Assembly (NCBI GenBank): GCA_002328865.1
Contig: DCWO01000131.1
Span: 1 to 20,352 of the forward strand
Direction: 5' to 3'
Length of the DNA stretch: 20,352 nucleotides
Source: Dehalococcoidia bacterium UBA2160
GTDB lineage: Bacteria; Chloroflexota; Dehalococcoidia; Lucifugimonadales; UBA1123
Part shown: one piece after another, positions 5,576 to 13,382 of the stretch
Numbering within the stretch: the first letter of the stretch is position 1
Layout: each line of letters opens with the position of its first letter
Notes under the pieces: model-generated
What the model saw: the letters and a program-made list of their open reading frames with translations, nothing else
Database searches by the model: none
What the model was told of the DNA's origin: nothing
Program-made: the position numbers and the translations under genes

Positions 5576-8053
5576 ATGACTGTCCAGACGAAAGAGCAGA
5601 TGACCTTCCCCGTGAAAGGGATGACGTGTGCTGCCTGCGTCGGCCACGTGACCAACGCTTTGGTGAAAGTGGCGGGGGTCGCCCAGGTCAACGTGAACCT
5701 GGCGACTGAGAAAGCGACGGTGACGCTGGGGGAAGACAATCCGGTTTTGGACGACTTGATGTACGCCCTCGAAGACGCCGGCTACGGGGTCGGAACCGAG
5801 GCGGTCACGTTGGCGATTGCAGGCATCGCGGACGCTCCCAGCGCCAGCGTTGTCGAGAAGGCGCTCGCAGCCGTTGACGGAGTGACCTCGGCGGGAGTCC
5901 ACCTGGATTCGGAGCAAGCGACCATCGAATACATCCCCGGTGTGACTGGCATATCGGATCTGCGCCACACCATAGAGGATTCCGGGTACACGGTCTCGGC
6001 GGTCATAAGCGACGACGAGGAGGCATCCACTCCAAGAGGCGTTGCGATTTTGCGGACCAAGTTCATCGTGAGCCTGGCAGTCGCGGGGATGATCATGACT
6101 CTGATGGCTATCCCCGGGGCAATGGACTGGCTCCCCTTCAAGATGGACTACCTTCTACTCGTTTTGGCGGCGCCGATCCAGGTGTGGGCCGCGCGACAGT
6201 TCTACACCAGCGCGTGGGGAGCGCTGAAGCACGGCACGTCCAACATGAACACGCTGATCGCCATGGGCACTTCAGTCGCCTTCCTGTACAGCGCGATCGT
6301 CACATTGTTCGGCGAAACATCGTTCTTTGACGGTCAGGCGAACCAGACCTATTTCGACACTTCGACGGCGATCATCGGCTTAGTGCTCCTTGGCAGGTTC
6401 TTGGAGGCAAGGGCGAAGAGTCGCGCCTCCAATGCCATTAAGGCCTTGATGGGCCTCCAGCCCAAAACGGCCCGAGTCTCCCGAGACGACGAGTTCGTTG
6501 ACGTCTCGATAGACGACCTCGTGGCCGGCGACGTCGTCCTGGTCCGGCCCGGTGAGAAGATTCCCGTGGACGGCGAAGTTGTTGACGGGATATCGGCTGT
6601 GGACGAATCGATGCTCACAGGCGAAAGCGTCTTGGTCGACAAAGGGATCGGCAGCGAAGTGTACGGCGCCACCATCAACGCCACCGGCAGCTTCAGCTTT
6701 CGCGCCACCAAGGTCGGCCGCGAAACCATGTTGTCCAACATCATCCGTTTGGTAGAAGAGGCCCAGGGATCGAAGGCGCCGATACAACGGCTTGCCGACA
6801 TGATCTCCTCTTATTTCGTACCGACCGTGATCGGCGCCGCGGCATTCGTCTTTGTAATTTGGCTCGTGTTCGGACCAACGCCTAGCTACGTGACGGCCAT
6901 CCTTGCGTCAGTTGCGGTGCTGATCATCGCCTGTCCCTGCGCCATGGGCCTCGCCACCCCGACGGCCATCATGGTCGGCACGGGTAAGGGCGCTGAGCAC
7001 GGCATCCTGATTCGCGGAGCTGAGGCGCTCGAGAGGGCGCACAAGACCCAGGTAGTGGTGCTGGACAAGACCGGCACCCTGACCAAGGGAACTCCTTCGG
7101 TAACCGACATACACGCCCCGGATTTCGACGACGATGAACTGCTGCGCCTCGCCGCCTCAGCCGAGCAAGGCTCCGAGCACTCGCTGGGCGCGGCGATAGT
7201 GTCGGCGGCGCAGGATCGAGGGCTAGCCCTCGATAATCCGACCGAGTTCAACGCGGCGCCGGGAGCGGGCATCACAGCACAGGTGAATGGATCCAGCCTG
7301 GCGATGGGCAATTTGGCACTGATGGAGCGGCTGGGACTGAGCCTAAATGGCATGGATGCCGTTGCCGCTGATCTGTCGTCGCAGGGGAAGACCGCAATGT
7401 TCGTGGCGACCGACGGCCGGCTTCGCGGTGTCATCGCTGTCGCCGACACGGTGAAACCCGAGGCGGTGGCTGCTGTGAACCACCTGAGGTCGATGGGCGC
7501 GGAGGTCGTGATGCTGACCGGCGACAACTTCCGAACCGCCAACGCAATTGCCGGCGAGATCGGAATCGACCGGGTCGTAGCCGAGGTGTTGCCCGCGGAC
7601 AAAGCCGAGGAGGTTATGGCGATCCAGAACGAAGGGAAGGTCGTCGCAATGGTTGGCGACGGCATCAACGACGCTCCCGCCCTGGCGCAGGCGGACATCG
7701 GCATAGCGATCGGCACCGGCGCCGACGTGGCCATCGAGGCTGCCGACGTCACGCTGGTGGGCGGAGACCTGCGCGGAGTGTCGACCGCGATCGGCCTGAG
7801 TCGGGCGACGATGCGCGTTATTCGACAGAACCTCTTCTGGGCGTTCGCCTACAACGTGGCGCTGATACCTATAGCCGCGGGCGTGCTGTACCCGGTGTTC
7901 TCGGGAGGCGGCGTGCCGTCGTCGCTGGAGCCGATATTGGGAGACTCAGGTTTCTTGAACCCTATTCTTGCGGCTGGTGCCATGGCGATAAGTTCGGTCA
8001 CCGTTGTGTCCAATTCCCTGCGGTTGAAGCGATTCAAGCCGAAGGCGGTGTGA
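5576..8053 (+). CDS. copA: Cu(I)-translocating P-type ATPase
   Basis: This 825-residue P1B-1 ATPase exports Cu(I) across the cytoplasmic membrane using ATP. The first metal-binding domain has GMTCAAC (Cys18, Cys21). A second HMA-like fold (about 76-142) has lost its CxxC. The catalytic core has TGES (348-351), the CPC transport site (453-455) in IACPCAMGLATP, DKTGTLT with phosphorylated Asp497, and GDGINDAP (694-701). Tyr759-Asn760 and Met803/Ser806-807 in the last two helices are the other Cu(I)-site residues. Two oddities: the near-invariant SEHPL motif is SEHSL (Ser536), and the loop between the last two helices carries a Gly/Pro/Ser-rich insert (about 776-793). The start lies 3 bases after csoR, with GAGG in the end of csoR as ribosome binding site. 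Confidence 0.98.
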   Translation: MTVQTKEQMTFPVKGMTCAACVGHVTNALVKVAGVAQVNVNLATEKATVTLGEDNPVLDDLMYALEDAGYGVGTEAVTLAIAGIADAPSASVVEKALAAVDGVTSAGVHLDSEQATIEYIPGVTGISDLRHTIEDSGYTVSAVISDDEEASTPRGVAILRTKFIVSLAVAGMIMTLMAIPGAMDWLPFKMDYLLLVLAAPIQVWAARQFYTSAWGALKHGTSNMNTLIAMGTSVAFLYSAIVTLFGETSFFDGQANQTYFDTSTAIIGLVLLGRFLEARAKSRASNAIKALMGLQPKTARVSRDDEFVDVSIDDLVAGDVVLVRPGEKIPVDGEVVDGISAVDESMLTGESVLVDKGIGSEVYGATINATGSFSFRATKVGRETMLSNIIRLVEEAQGSKAPIQRLADMISSYFVPTVIGAAAFVFVIWLVFGPTPSYVTAILASVAVLIIACPCAMGLATPTAIMVGTGKGAEHGILIRGAEALERAHKTQVVVLDKTGTLTKGTPSVTDIHAPDFDDDELLRLAASAEQGSEHSLGAAIVSAAQDRGLALDNPTEFNAAPGAGITAQVNGSSLAMGNLALMERLGLSLNGMDAVAADLSSQGKTAMFVATDGRLRGVIAVADTVKPEAVAAVNHLRSMGAEVVMLTGDNFRTANAIAGEIGIDRVVAEVLPADKAEEVMAIQNEGKVVAMVGDGINDAPALAQADIGIAIGTGADVAIEAADVTLVGGDLRGVSTAIGLSRATMRVIRQNLFWAFAYNVALIPIAAGVLYPVFSGGGVPSSLEPILGDSGFLNPILAAGAMAISSVTVVSNSLRLKRFKPKAV

Positions 8054-8158
8054 GCCGAGACAACAGTTGGCGATCGCCTAGCCGGTGAATGCGTTCAACT
8101 ACTCTACGATGGCAACGAAATTAGGCGGCCCATCGGGTCGTGAAGATGGAGGACAAGC

Positions 8159-8362
8159 GTGAGATTGCCACTGTTTAACAGAGGTGGAGGAACCACCGCC
8201 AAGGACCCCGTATGCGACATGGACGTCGACACCAGCAAACCAGGCGGAGGATCCTACGACTACAACGGCGAGACTTATTACTTCTGCGGCAACGGATGCA
8301 ACCGGGCGTTCCAGAAGGAGCCCGAAGCATATCTCTCCGGCGAAAAGAAGATGGAGATGTGA
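8159..8362 (+). CDS. small YHS-domain metal-binding protein
   Basis: This 67-residue protein has a single YHS domain: KDPVCDMDVD (Cys19) near the start, then YNGETYYFCGNGCNRAF (Cys43, Cys47) and EPEAYL. YHS domains bind copper or other soft metals and are often encoded with or fused to heavy-metal ATPases. The GTG start has GGAGG (8148-8152) 6 bases ahead. It lies 105 bases after copA on the same strand with no clear terminator between, so co-transcription with csoR-copA is likely. A cytosolic copper carrier or buffer for CopA is an inference. Confidence 0.87.
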   Translation: MRLPLFNRGGGTTAKDPVCDMDVDTSKPGGGSYDYNGETYYFCGNGCNRAFQKEPEAYLSGEKKMEM

Positions 8363-8576
8363 AGCTGCCTCTGCAACGAGACCGAGCCCGAGTATAGATG
8401 CGCGGAGTCTCGGCGAAATCCCGGAGACCAGCAATCTCACGCAGATCACGGCCCGTTGAAAGTTGGACGGCGACTCCACCGTTTTGTCGCGTACCTGCCG
8501 ATCTCGTAACACGCGGTCGTGAACTGTTTGGCGGTTCTCGCCCAGTGACGCATGAAACCAGCACGCTGGAGTGAGA
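8363..8576. other. intergenic region between the YHS gene and the kinase-like gene
   Basis: About 210 bases with no supported gene, no convincing promoter pair and no T-run terminator. Open frames on the minus strand here run through neighbouring genes and are shadows. Confidence 0.5.
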
Positions 8577-9188
8577 ATGCCAGCAGCCAAAGTCATACTG
8601 CTCGGCGGGGCGCCGTTTTCCGGCAAGTCGACCGTGGGTCGCCTGATAGCCGCCGAGCTCGGTTATGGCTACGCATCGACGGACGACATCGGACAGGCGT
8701 TGCGCGCGGTCACTGCACCTGAATCCCACTCGGCGTTGCACTCGATGGCCGGCTGGGCCCATACCGAGTACTACATCTCGCGTCCGCTGGATGCTCTGAT
8801 GTCGGACGCCCGTCGGTATCACGAGGCGATGTGGCCCGCGATCGAGGCTGTTGTGAGGGCGCATGCTGCGTGGGGCCATCCTGCCGTCGTTGAAGGCTGG
8901 GCGTTGTGGCCTGAGCGTGTCGCCACGCTGGGCCTGCCAAACGTCTCGTCGTTATGGCTAATCGGAGATGACCGAATCTTGGAAGCCAGGATCAGGGCCG
9001 ACTCCGACCACCACGCCGGCGCCTCGGACGAGGAAGCGATGATGCGCGCTTACGTCGCAAGGAACGTCGCGTACAACTCAACGTTGGCAGAAGCGGTTGC
9101 GACGCTGGGTCTGCCGGCGATTCACGTTGACGACCAGATGTCGCCCAAGGAGTTGTGCGACGCGTGTTTGGGCATTCTGCGAGGTTGA
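8577..9188 (+). CDS. P-loop NTPase, small-molecule kinase-like
   Basis: The protein has 203 residues and opens MPAAKVILLGGAPFSGKSTV, a Walker A motif (Gly11 to Ser18). A short strand ending YASTDDIGQALR follows, as in shikimate-kinase or 2-phosphoglycerate-kinase-like folds, where an Asp after the second strand binds the substrate. VVEGWALWPERV probably supplies the Walker B-like strand, and ARIRADSD could be the lid. The substrate cannot be told from the sequence. The ATG at 8577 is chosen because GGAG (8568-8571) lies 5 bases before it; a GTG at 8571 would overlap that site. A hairpin terminator follows. The function in this context is unknown, and no operon partner is evident. Confidence 0.75.
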   Translation: MPAAKVILLGGAPFSGKSTVGRLIAAELGYGYASTDDIGQALRAVTAPESHSALHSMAGWAHTEYYISRPLDALMSDARRYHEAMWPAIEAVVRAHAAWGHPAVVEGWALWPERVATLGLPNVSSLWLIGDDRILEARIRADSDHHAGASDEEAMMRAYVARNVAYNSTLAEAVATLGLPAIHVDDQMSPKELCDACLGILRG

Positions 9189-9211
9189 TCGGCGGTCACA
9201 CCGTATTCGCG

Positions 9212-9258
9212 CGAAAAGAGAAGGACGGGCCCGAGAGCCCGTCCTCTTGTTGCTATTT
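9212..9258. terminator. probable bidirectional terminator between the convergent kinase and cupin genes
   Basis: GGACGGGC (9223-9230) and GCCCGTCC (9237-9244) form a perfect 8-bp stem with a 6-base loop. T-rich sequence lies on the plus side (TCTTGTTGCTATTTT). On the minus side the stem is followed by TTCTCTTTTCG. The two flanking genes are convergent, so one hairpin can serve both. Confidence 0.8.
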
Positions 9259-9304
9259 TGGCAGCCGGTCTGCACGGCGGTTTCGCGCCGGCTTCCCCGC
9301 TCTG

Positions 9305-9604
9305 TTACTTAGGCTCGAAGATGATCGCTCGGATATCCGTAGAGCCGATGTTTTCGACTCTGTGCGTCCATTCTTCGTGCCACATGACGAATCCGTCCGG
9401 GGGCTCCAACTCGGCAGCGCCGCCGTCCGGAAGGTGCACCTTGACTTTGCCGCCGGTTTCGAAATAGACGGTCTCGTTGGGATGCGAATGCATCACGTCT
9501 GACTCGCCCGCTTTGAGTGTCATTGCCAGGACGCGAACCTGTTCGTTCTCCATCATGACTTCGTAGTTTGCTCCTGACACTTCGACTGGATCTATGTACG
9601 CCAC
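9305..9604 (-). CDS. small cupin-domain protein
   Basis: A single cupin barrel makes up the whole 99 residues. Motif 1 is MHSHPNETVYFETGG (His39, His41 and Glu44 or Glu49 as likely metal ligands) and motif 2 is WTHRVENIG (His81). Such single-domain cupins include isomerases, dioxygenases and sensors, so no reaction can be assigned. The GTG start is supported by AGGAGG 5 bases before it. A promoter-like pair lies upstream, divergent from the CoA-transferase gene. Confidence 0.85.
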   Translation of the reverse strand: MAYIDPVEVSGANYEVMMENEQVRVLAMTLKAGESDVMHSHPNETVYFETGGKVKVHLPDGGAAELEPPDGFVMWHEEWTHRVENIGSTDIRAIIFEPK

Positions 9605-9658
9605 GCACTCCTCCTCTTGAATTCAAGAATCATTCCATTTCGTCGCTCCGATCATGGT

Positions 9659-9688
9659 ATCCTATTTTACAAGGCGATCCATTATCAA
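9659..9688 (-). promoter_or_regulatory. predicted promoter of the cupin gene
   Basis: On the minus strand TTGATA (9683-9688) and TAGGAT (9659-9664) are spaced by 18 bases. The -10 hexamer is the same as in the cupredoxin promoter. Confidence 0.45.
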
Positions 9689-9805
9689 TCTCGATTCATT
9701 CTTAAGTGGTTTCCCGCGGCTAAACCGACATGCAAGTTGACAAACACCGACGTGTTCGACGCCGCCGTATGATTGGGTGATAGAATCCTCCGGTGGAGGT
9801 GAGTC

Positions 9806-10912
9806 TTGCCAGGAGCTCTCGAGGGGTGCCGCGTTTTGGAGCAGGGCGCCAGCGTGGCCGTGTCTGTGTTGGGCATGCTTTTGGCCGACCAAGGCGCGGA
9901 GGTCGTGAAGGTTGAACCGCCGACCGGAGACCCGTTGCGAGGCCACCCCGCTTTTTCGGTGTGGAATCGAGGCAAGATGTCGGTCGTTTTGAACTCTCAT
10001 GCCTCAGGAGACGACGGGTTCTTCACAGAGTTGGTCAGGACCTCGGACGTGCTGATCGCCGATGGCGCGTCGGGGGCAGGTGCTCCCGGCATCGGGTACG
10101 AAGACATTGTCGCAACCAATGCCGGCATCGTGTACGTCTTCATCCCCGCGTTCATCGACGGCAGCGATCACGAGGCGCCGGCCGCGTGGGAGACCGTTGT
10201 CGGCGCGTCGACGGGAGTCTACGCCGATCGGAGCTCGGATGAAGCTGATGGACCAAGCTTCATCGCGTTGCCTTATGTCAGCATCTTCGCGGCGTTTGTC
10301 GCCGCGCCGGCCGTCACAGCAGCGCTGTTTCATCGAGCGCGCACGGGCGAGGGCCAGAAGGTGACCGTGCCGCTCTACGATTCCATGTTCACCGCCATGG
10401 GAGCGTCTCTCGTGGATCGACCGGACCTACCGTCCGGACCAGCGGTTCTGTCGCCGGTTGTCGAGCGGTTCTATTTGTGCAAAGACGGCCGCTGGGTCAA
10501 CATCAACGCCGGGTTCGAACGAGCGCTCCGTCCGTTGCTCGACGCAATCGGCCATCCGGACTGGTACGGTCCCCTCACCAACCCCATGCTGAGGGATGAC
10601 GCAGAACAACGTCGGGAGTGGTCCGGCCGGTTTGCTTCGGTCTGGAAGGAGCGGACAGCGGTTGAGTGGGAAGACGTGATGGAGCGGGCAGGCGTGCCTT
10701 GCACGATGTGCCGAACCATCGAAGAGTGGATGGACACGGCCCACGCACGAGAATCGGAAGCTGTGATCGGATTGGACGATCCCCTGCACGGCCCTATGCG
10801 TCAGGTGGGCGTGCAGGTGCGACTCAGCGAGACCCCAGGGCGGGTGCGCGGACCGGCGCCCAGTCTCGGCGAGCACACCGAAGTCGTGATCGCGTCGCTC
10901 TCGTCGAGGTGA
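9806..10912 (+). CDS. family III CoA-transferase (CaiB/BaiF) homologue lacking the catalytic Asp
   Basis: This 368-residue protein has the family III CoA-transferase fold, beginning MPGALEGCRVLEQGASVAVS with the motifs GAEVVKVEPPTGDPLRG and WNRGKMSVVLN. When aligned on the shared RTG.GQ block with the next gene, the position of the catalytic Asp is Ser159 (PYVSIFAAF), so the covalent acyl-aspartate chemistry seems impossible. The TTG start is supported by GGAGGTGA (9795-9802) and by the matching MPGAL start of the next protein. The gene is followed 80 bases later by a second, catalytically intact homologue. It may act as a non-catalytic partner subunit, or have another activity. Confidence 0.88.
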   Translation: MPGALEGCRVLEQGASVAVSVLGMLLADQGAEVVKVEPPTGDPLRGHPAFSVWNRGKMSVVLNSHASGDDGFFTELVRTSDVLIADGASGAGAPGIGYEDIVATNAGIVYVFIPAFIDGSDHEAPAAWETVVGASTGVYADRSSDEADGPSFIALPYVSIFAAFVAAPAVTAALFHRARTGEGQKVTVPLYDSMFTAMGASLVDRPDLPSGPAVLSPVVERFYLCKDGRWVNINAGFERALRPLLDAIGHPDWYGPLTNPMLRDDAEQRREWSGRFASVWKERTAVEWEDVMERAGVPCTMCRTIEEWMDTAHARESEAVIGLDDPLHGPMRQVGVQVRLSETPGRVRGPAPSLGEHTEVVIASLSSR

Positions 10913-10992
10913 ACCGCCTAAGATGATGTCGCGCAAAAGCAGCGACGTGACGGCTGGCTGTTGGCCACGTCGAAAAGGTTGAAGGAGCATCC

Positions 10993-12168
10993 ATGCCCGG
11001 CGCCTTAGACGGAATCAGAGTCTTGGACATGTGCATCATACTGGCCGGGCCGACGTGCGGCAGGACGCTGGGCGAGTACGGCGCCGACGTCATCAAGATC
11101 GACCCCGAGCACCGCAGACCCGGTCTGACTCCCTGGCTCGAAGTCGGCAGGGCGAAGCGCAGCATCTGTCTGAACATCACGAAGCCAGGCGGCATCGACG
11201 CCTTCTATCGCCTGCTGGACACTGCGGACGTCGTGCTTGAGGGGTTCCGTAAAGGAGTGGCCGATCGGCTGGGCGTGGGCTATCAGCAGCTCCGCGAACG
11301 GAATCCCGGAATCGTATACGTGTCGATCAACGCCTTCGGTCAGGAAGGACCGTGGGCGATGCGGCCGGGGTTCGACCAAAACGCCCAGGCCGCCACCGGG
11401 ATGCAGGTGCGCAACGGAGGCAGGGACGGGACGCCAGCGCCGCCTCCGTATACGTTCAACGACTACGGCACCGGCCTCATGGCTGCATACGGCGTGATGC
11501 TGGCGCTGCTGGAGCGCGAACGGACCGGGGTTGGCCAGCGCATCGAGACGTCGCTTGCTTTCACGGCATCGACGTTCTCGTCCGCATACATGATCGACCA
11601 CGAAGGGCATCATCGGAACGAGGTCGAAGGACCCACTGCGAGGGGTTATAGCGCTCTGTCGAGGCTGTATCAAGCATCCGACGGCTGGTTCTTCCTGTCG
11701 GCCGACGCAGAAGGCGATTGGGACAGAGTCACCGACATGGCAGAACTGAAACATCTCAAAGGGAGGGCCGAGTTCGCCACCGACGAGGCTCGCGCAAGCC
11801 ACGAAGACGCGTTGGAGACGGAGCTTGCCGCCGCATTCTCAGGCGCAACCGTCGACGACCTGACCAGCCGGCTGCGGGCGCATAGAGTGGTCGCGGCGCC
11901 GAATCGAGAGCTGTCCGGACTTCGACGTGACGCGGATGCCGAGCGTCGGGGCCTGATCGTGTCAGAAGAGCATGAAGCCTTTGGGGCGGTCAGACACGCT
12001 GGCGTCTCGCCGCAATTGAGCCGCACACCCGCGATCACAGGAAGCTCGCCCGCGTTTGGAGGCGACACAGAGGACGTTCTCCGCGAATTGGGCTACTCGA
12101 CGGAGGAGATCCAAGGGCTGAGAGCACAAGGCGTGATCCCAGTCTCGGATGGAACGCCGCTAGCCTAG
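10993..12168 (+). CDS. family III CoA-transferase (CaiB/BaiF)
   Basis: This is a complete 391-residue family III CoA-transferase, an enzyme that moves CoA between carboxylic acids through an aspartyl-CoA intermediate. It opens MPGALDGIRVLDMCIILAGP. The typical blocks are YGADVIKIDP, AKRSICLNI, ADVVLEGFRKGVADRLGVGY and NPGIVYVSINAFGQEGPW. The nucleophile is Asp157 in TFNDYGTGLMA. AAGGAG lies a few bases before the ATG. It lies 80 bases downstream of the Asp-less homologue on the same strand, probably in one transcript. The acyl substrates cannot be named; bile acid, carnitine, formate/oxalate and benzylsuccinate enzymes all belong here. Confidence 0.95.
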   Translation: MPGALDGIRVLDMCIILAGPTCGRTLGEYGADVIKIDPEHRRPGLTPWLEVGRAKRSICLNITKPGGIDAFYRLLDTADVVLEGFRKGVADRLGVGYQQLRERNPGIVYVSINAFGQEGPWAMRPGFDQNAQAATGMQVRNGGRDGTPAPPPYTFNDYGTGLMAAYGVMLALLERERTGVGQRIETSLAFTASTFSSAYMIDHEGHHRNEVEGPTARGYSALSRLYQASDGWFFLSADAEGDWDRVTDMAELKHLKGRAEFATDEARASHEDALETELAAAFSGATVDDLTSRLRAHRVVAAPNRELSGLRRDADAERRGLIVSEEHEAFGAVRHAGVSPQLSRTPAITGSSPAFGGDTEDVLRELGYSTEEIQGLRAQGVIPVSDGTPLA

Positions 12169-12597
12169 CGCCGCAGGTGTCGCGCCTCGCCCAGGATCAT
12201 TCGACATGCGGCCCAAGCGAGCAGCGCGGTCAGTGTGCTCGCCGGTTCTTGAGGGCGACCTTGCGCCAGATGACGGACATGCTGGATCTTAACCAGGATC
12301 GCTGGTCCATCTCGTTCCGCCACGCCGCGCCCACCAAAGCGTTCACCAGCGCTTCTTCGTCCGACTTCCAGGTGTCGCGTCTCGAACCGTTTTGGATGAG
12401 GCCGTTGCGCATTTCCGCTGTCCGCATGTGTGGTCCCCCGAGCCCTTCGGAATGAATGAAGTTATGTCAGAATAGCGTCGATAGGCTTGCAAGACTAGCC
12501 CGTTGTTGGTTAGTTTTCGAGAAACATACGAGAAACTGTTCGAGCACATTATCAATCATCTGCACGTACTTGGCAACTGATTTGACGGAGTTTCCCG
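12169..12597. other. intergenic region between the CoA-transferase and NUDIX genes
   Basis: About 430 bases with no known gene. A possible 65-codon minus-strand ORF (12230-12427) lies within it. The part 12450-12590 is AT-richer and probably holds the NUDIX promoter, though no clear pair of boxes was seen. Confidence 0.5.
12230..12427 (-). CDS. possible small hypothetical protein
   Basis: A 65-codon minus-strand frame starts ATG at 12427 with a G-rich stretch (GGGGGGA) about 6 bases ahead. It encodes a basic, Trp-containing helical peptide including SDEEALVNALVGAAWRNEMD and SVIWRKVALKNRR. Third codon positions are about 80% G or C, like real genes nearby, and no other gene covers it. I recognise no family. 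It could be chance or a gene remnant. Confidence 0.35.
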   Translation of the reverse strand: MRTAEMRNGLIQNGSRRDTWKSDEEALVNALVGAAWRNEMDQRSWLRSSMSVIWRKVALKNRRAH

Positions 12598-13071
12598 ATG
12601 ATTTCGTTCGAGATCGACAAAGCAAAGTTCAACTACAGGGTCGGAGGAGTGGCAGCACACGGCGATCAGGTGTTGCTGCAGTACACTGAACTCGACCCGT
12701 TCTGGGTCCTGCCAGGCGGCAGAGTCGAGATCATGGAGTCCGCCGCGGATGCAGCGAAGCGGGAAATGGCTGAGGAATTGGGCATTGAAGTCGCGGTGGA
12801 GAGATTGCTTTGGACCGTGGAAAACTTCTTCACGTATGATGGCCAACCCTTCCATGAAATCGGACTTTACTTTCTCGTAAACCTACCAGAAGTCTCAGCG
12901 TTTTCTAATCTTGAGGGTATATTGGAAACGTCTGACGAACACGGTTTGAAACATTACACCGGGTGGCGATCCCTGGACGGACTCGACGATCTGGACGTCC
13001 GGCCATCGTTCCTTCGCACGGCGCTCAAATCGCTCCCGGACCAGCCGATGCACATCGTGCACACGGGTTAA
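12598..13071 (+). CDS. NUDIX hydrolase
   Basis: The protein has 157 residues. The Nudix box is exact from Gly41: GRVEIMESAADAAKRE continuing MAEELGI, that is G-x5-E-x7-REUxEExGU, with Glu59 and Glu60 as metal ligands. The family cleaves nucleoside diphosphates linked to another moiety; the substrate is not predictable here. The sequence just before the box, DPFWVLPGG, is the usual entry strand. GGAG lies about 8 bases before the ATG. It is flanked by a 430-base gap and the MFS gene, with no obvious operon. Confidence 0.93.
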   Translation: MISFEIDKAKFNYRVGGVAAHGDQVLLQYTELDPFWVLPGGRVEIMESAADAAKREMAEELGIEVAVERLLWTVENFFTYDGQPFHEIGLYFLVNLPEVSAFSNLEGILETSDEHGLKHYTGWRSLDGLDDLDVRPSFLRTALKSLPDQPMHIVHTG

Positions 13072-13105
13072 TCGGCACAGGCATGAAATCCGGCTTCGGC
13101 TCGTG

Positions 13106-13134
13106 TTGAACGGCAGGTGACAACGATGTAGTAT
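13106..13134 (+). promoter_or_regulatory. predicted promoter of the MFS transporter gene
   Basis: TTGAAC (13106-13111) and TAGTAT (13129-13134) are spaced by 17 bases. The first ATG downstream of the expected start of transcription is at 13190, in a different frame from the transporter. Confidence 0.5.
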
Positions 13135-13382
13135 GAGGCGCGGTGCAGGCTGACGCCAGCGGTCCTCAGCGCAGGATCAAACACCGGCCATGTCCCGCCC
13201 GAGATTGAGGAACGGGTCGTCGCATTTCAACCCAACGGCCGAGCCGGGGAACCAGGTCAAACATCGACAGGATACAGCAGACCACAACCGAACCTGCCCA
13301 GGGACGCCTCTGGACCACGGATTTCGTACTCACGCTTCTAGTTGCCCACTTCCTTTTCACCTCGTTCGCCGGTCTGTACACG

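Noticed and set aside
6886..7752. 288-codon minus-strand open frame inside copA
   Set aside because: It is a shadow of the copA frame; high-GC coding regions often give such long antisense frames.
9737..9786. TTGACA (9737-9742) and TAGAAT (9781-9786) as the promoter of the first CoA-transferase
   Set aside because: The spacing is 38 bases, far from 17; only an extended -10 (TGA before TAGAAT) remains, and it would leave an almost absent leader, so it is not listed.
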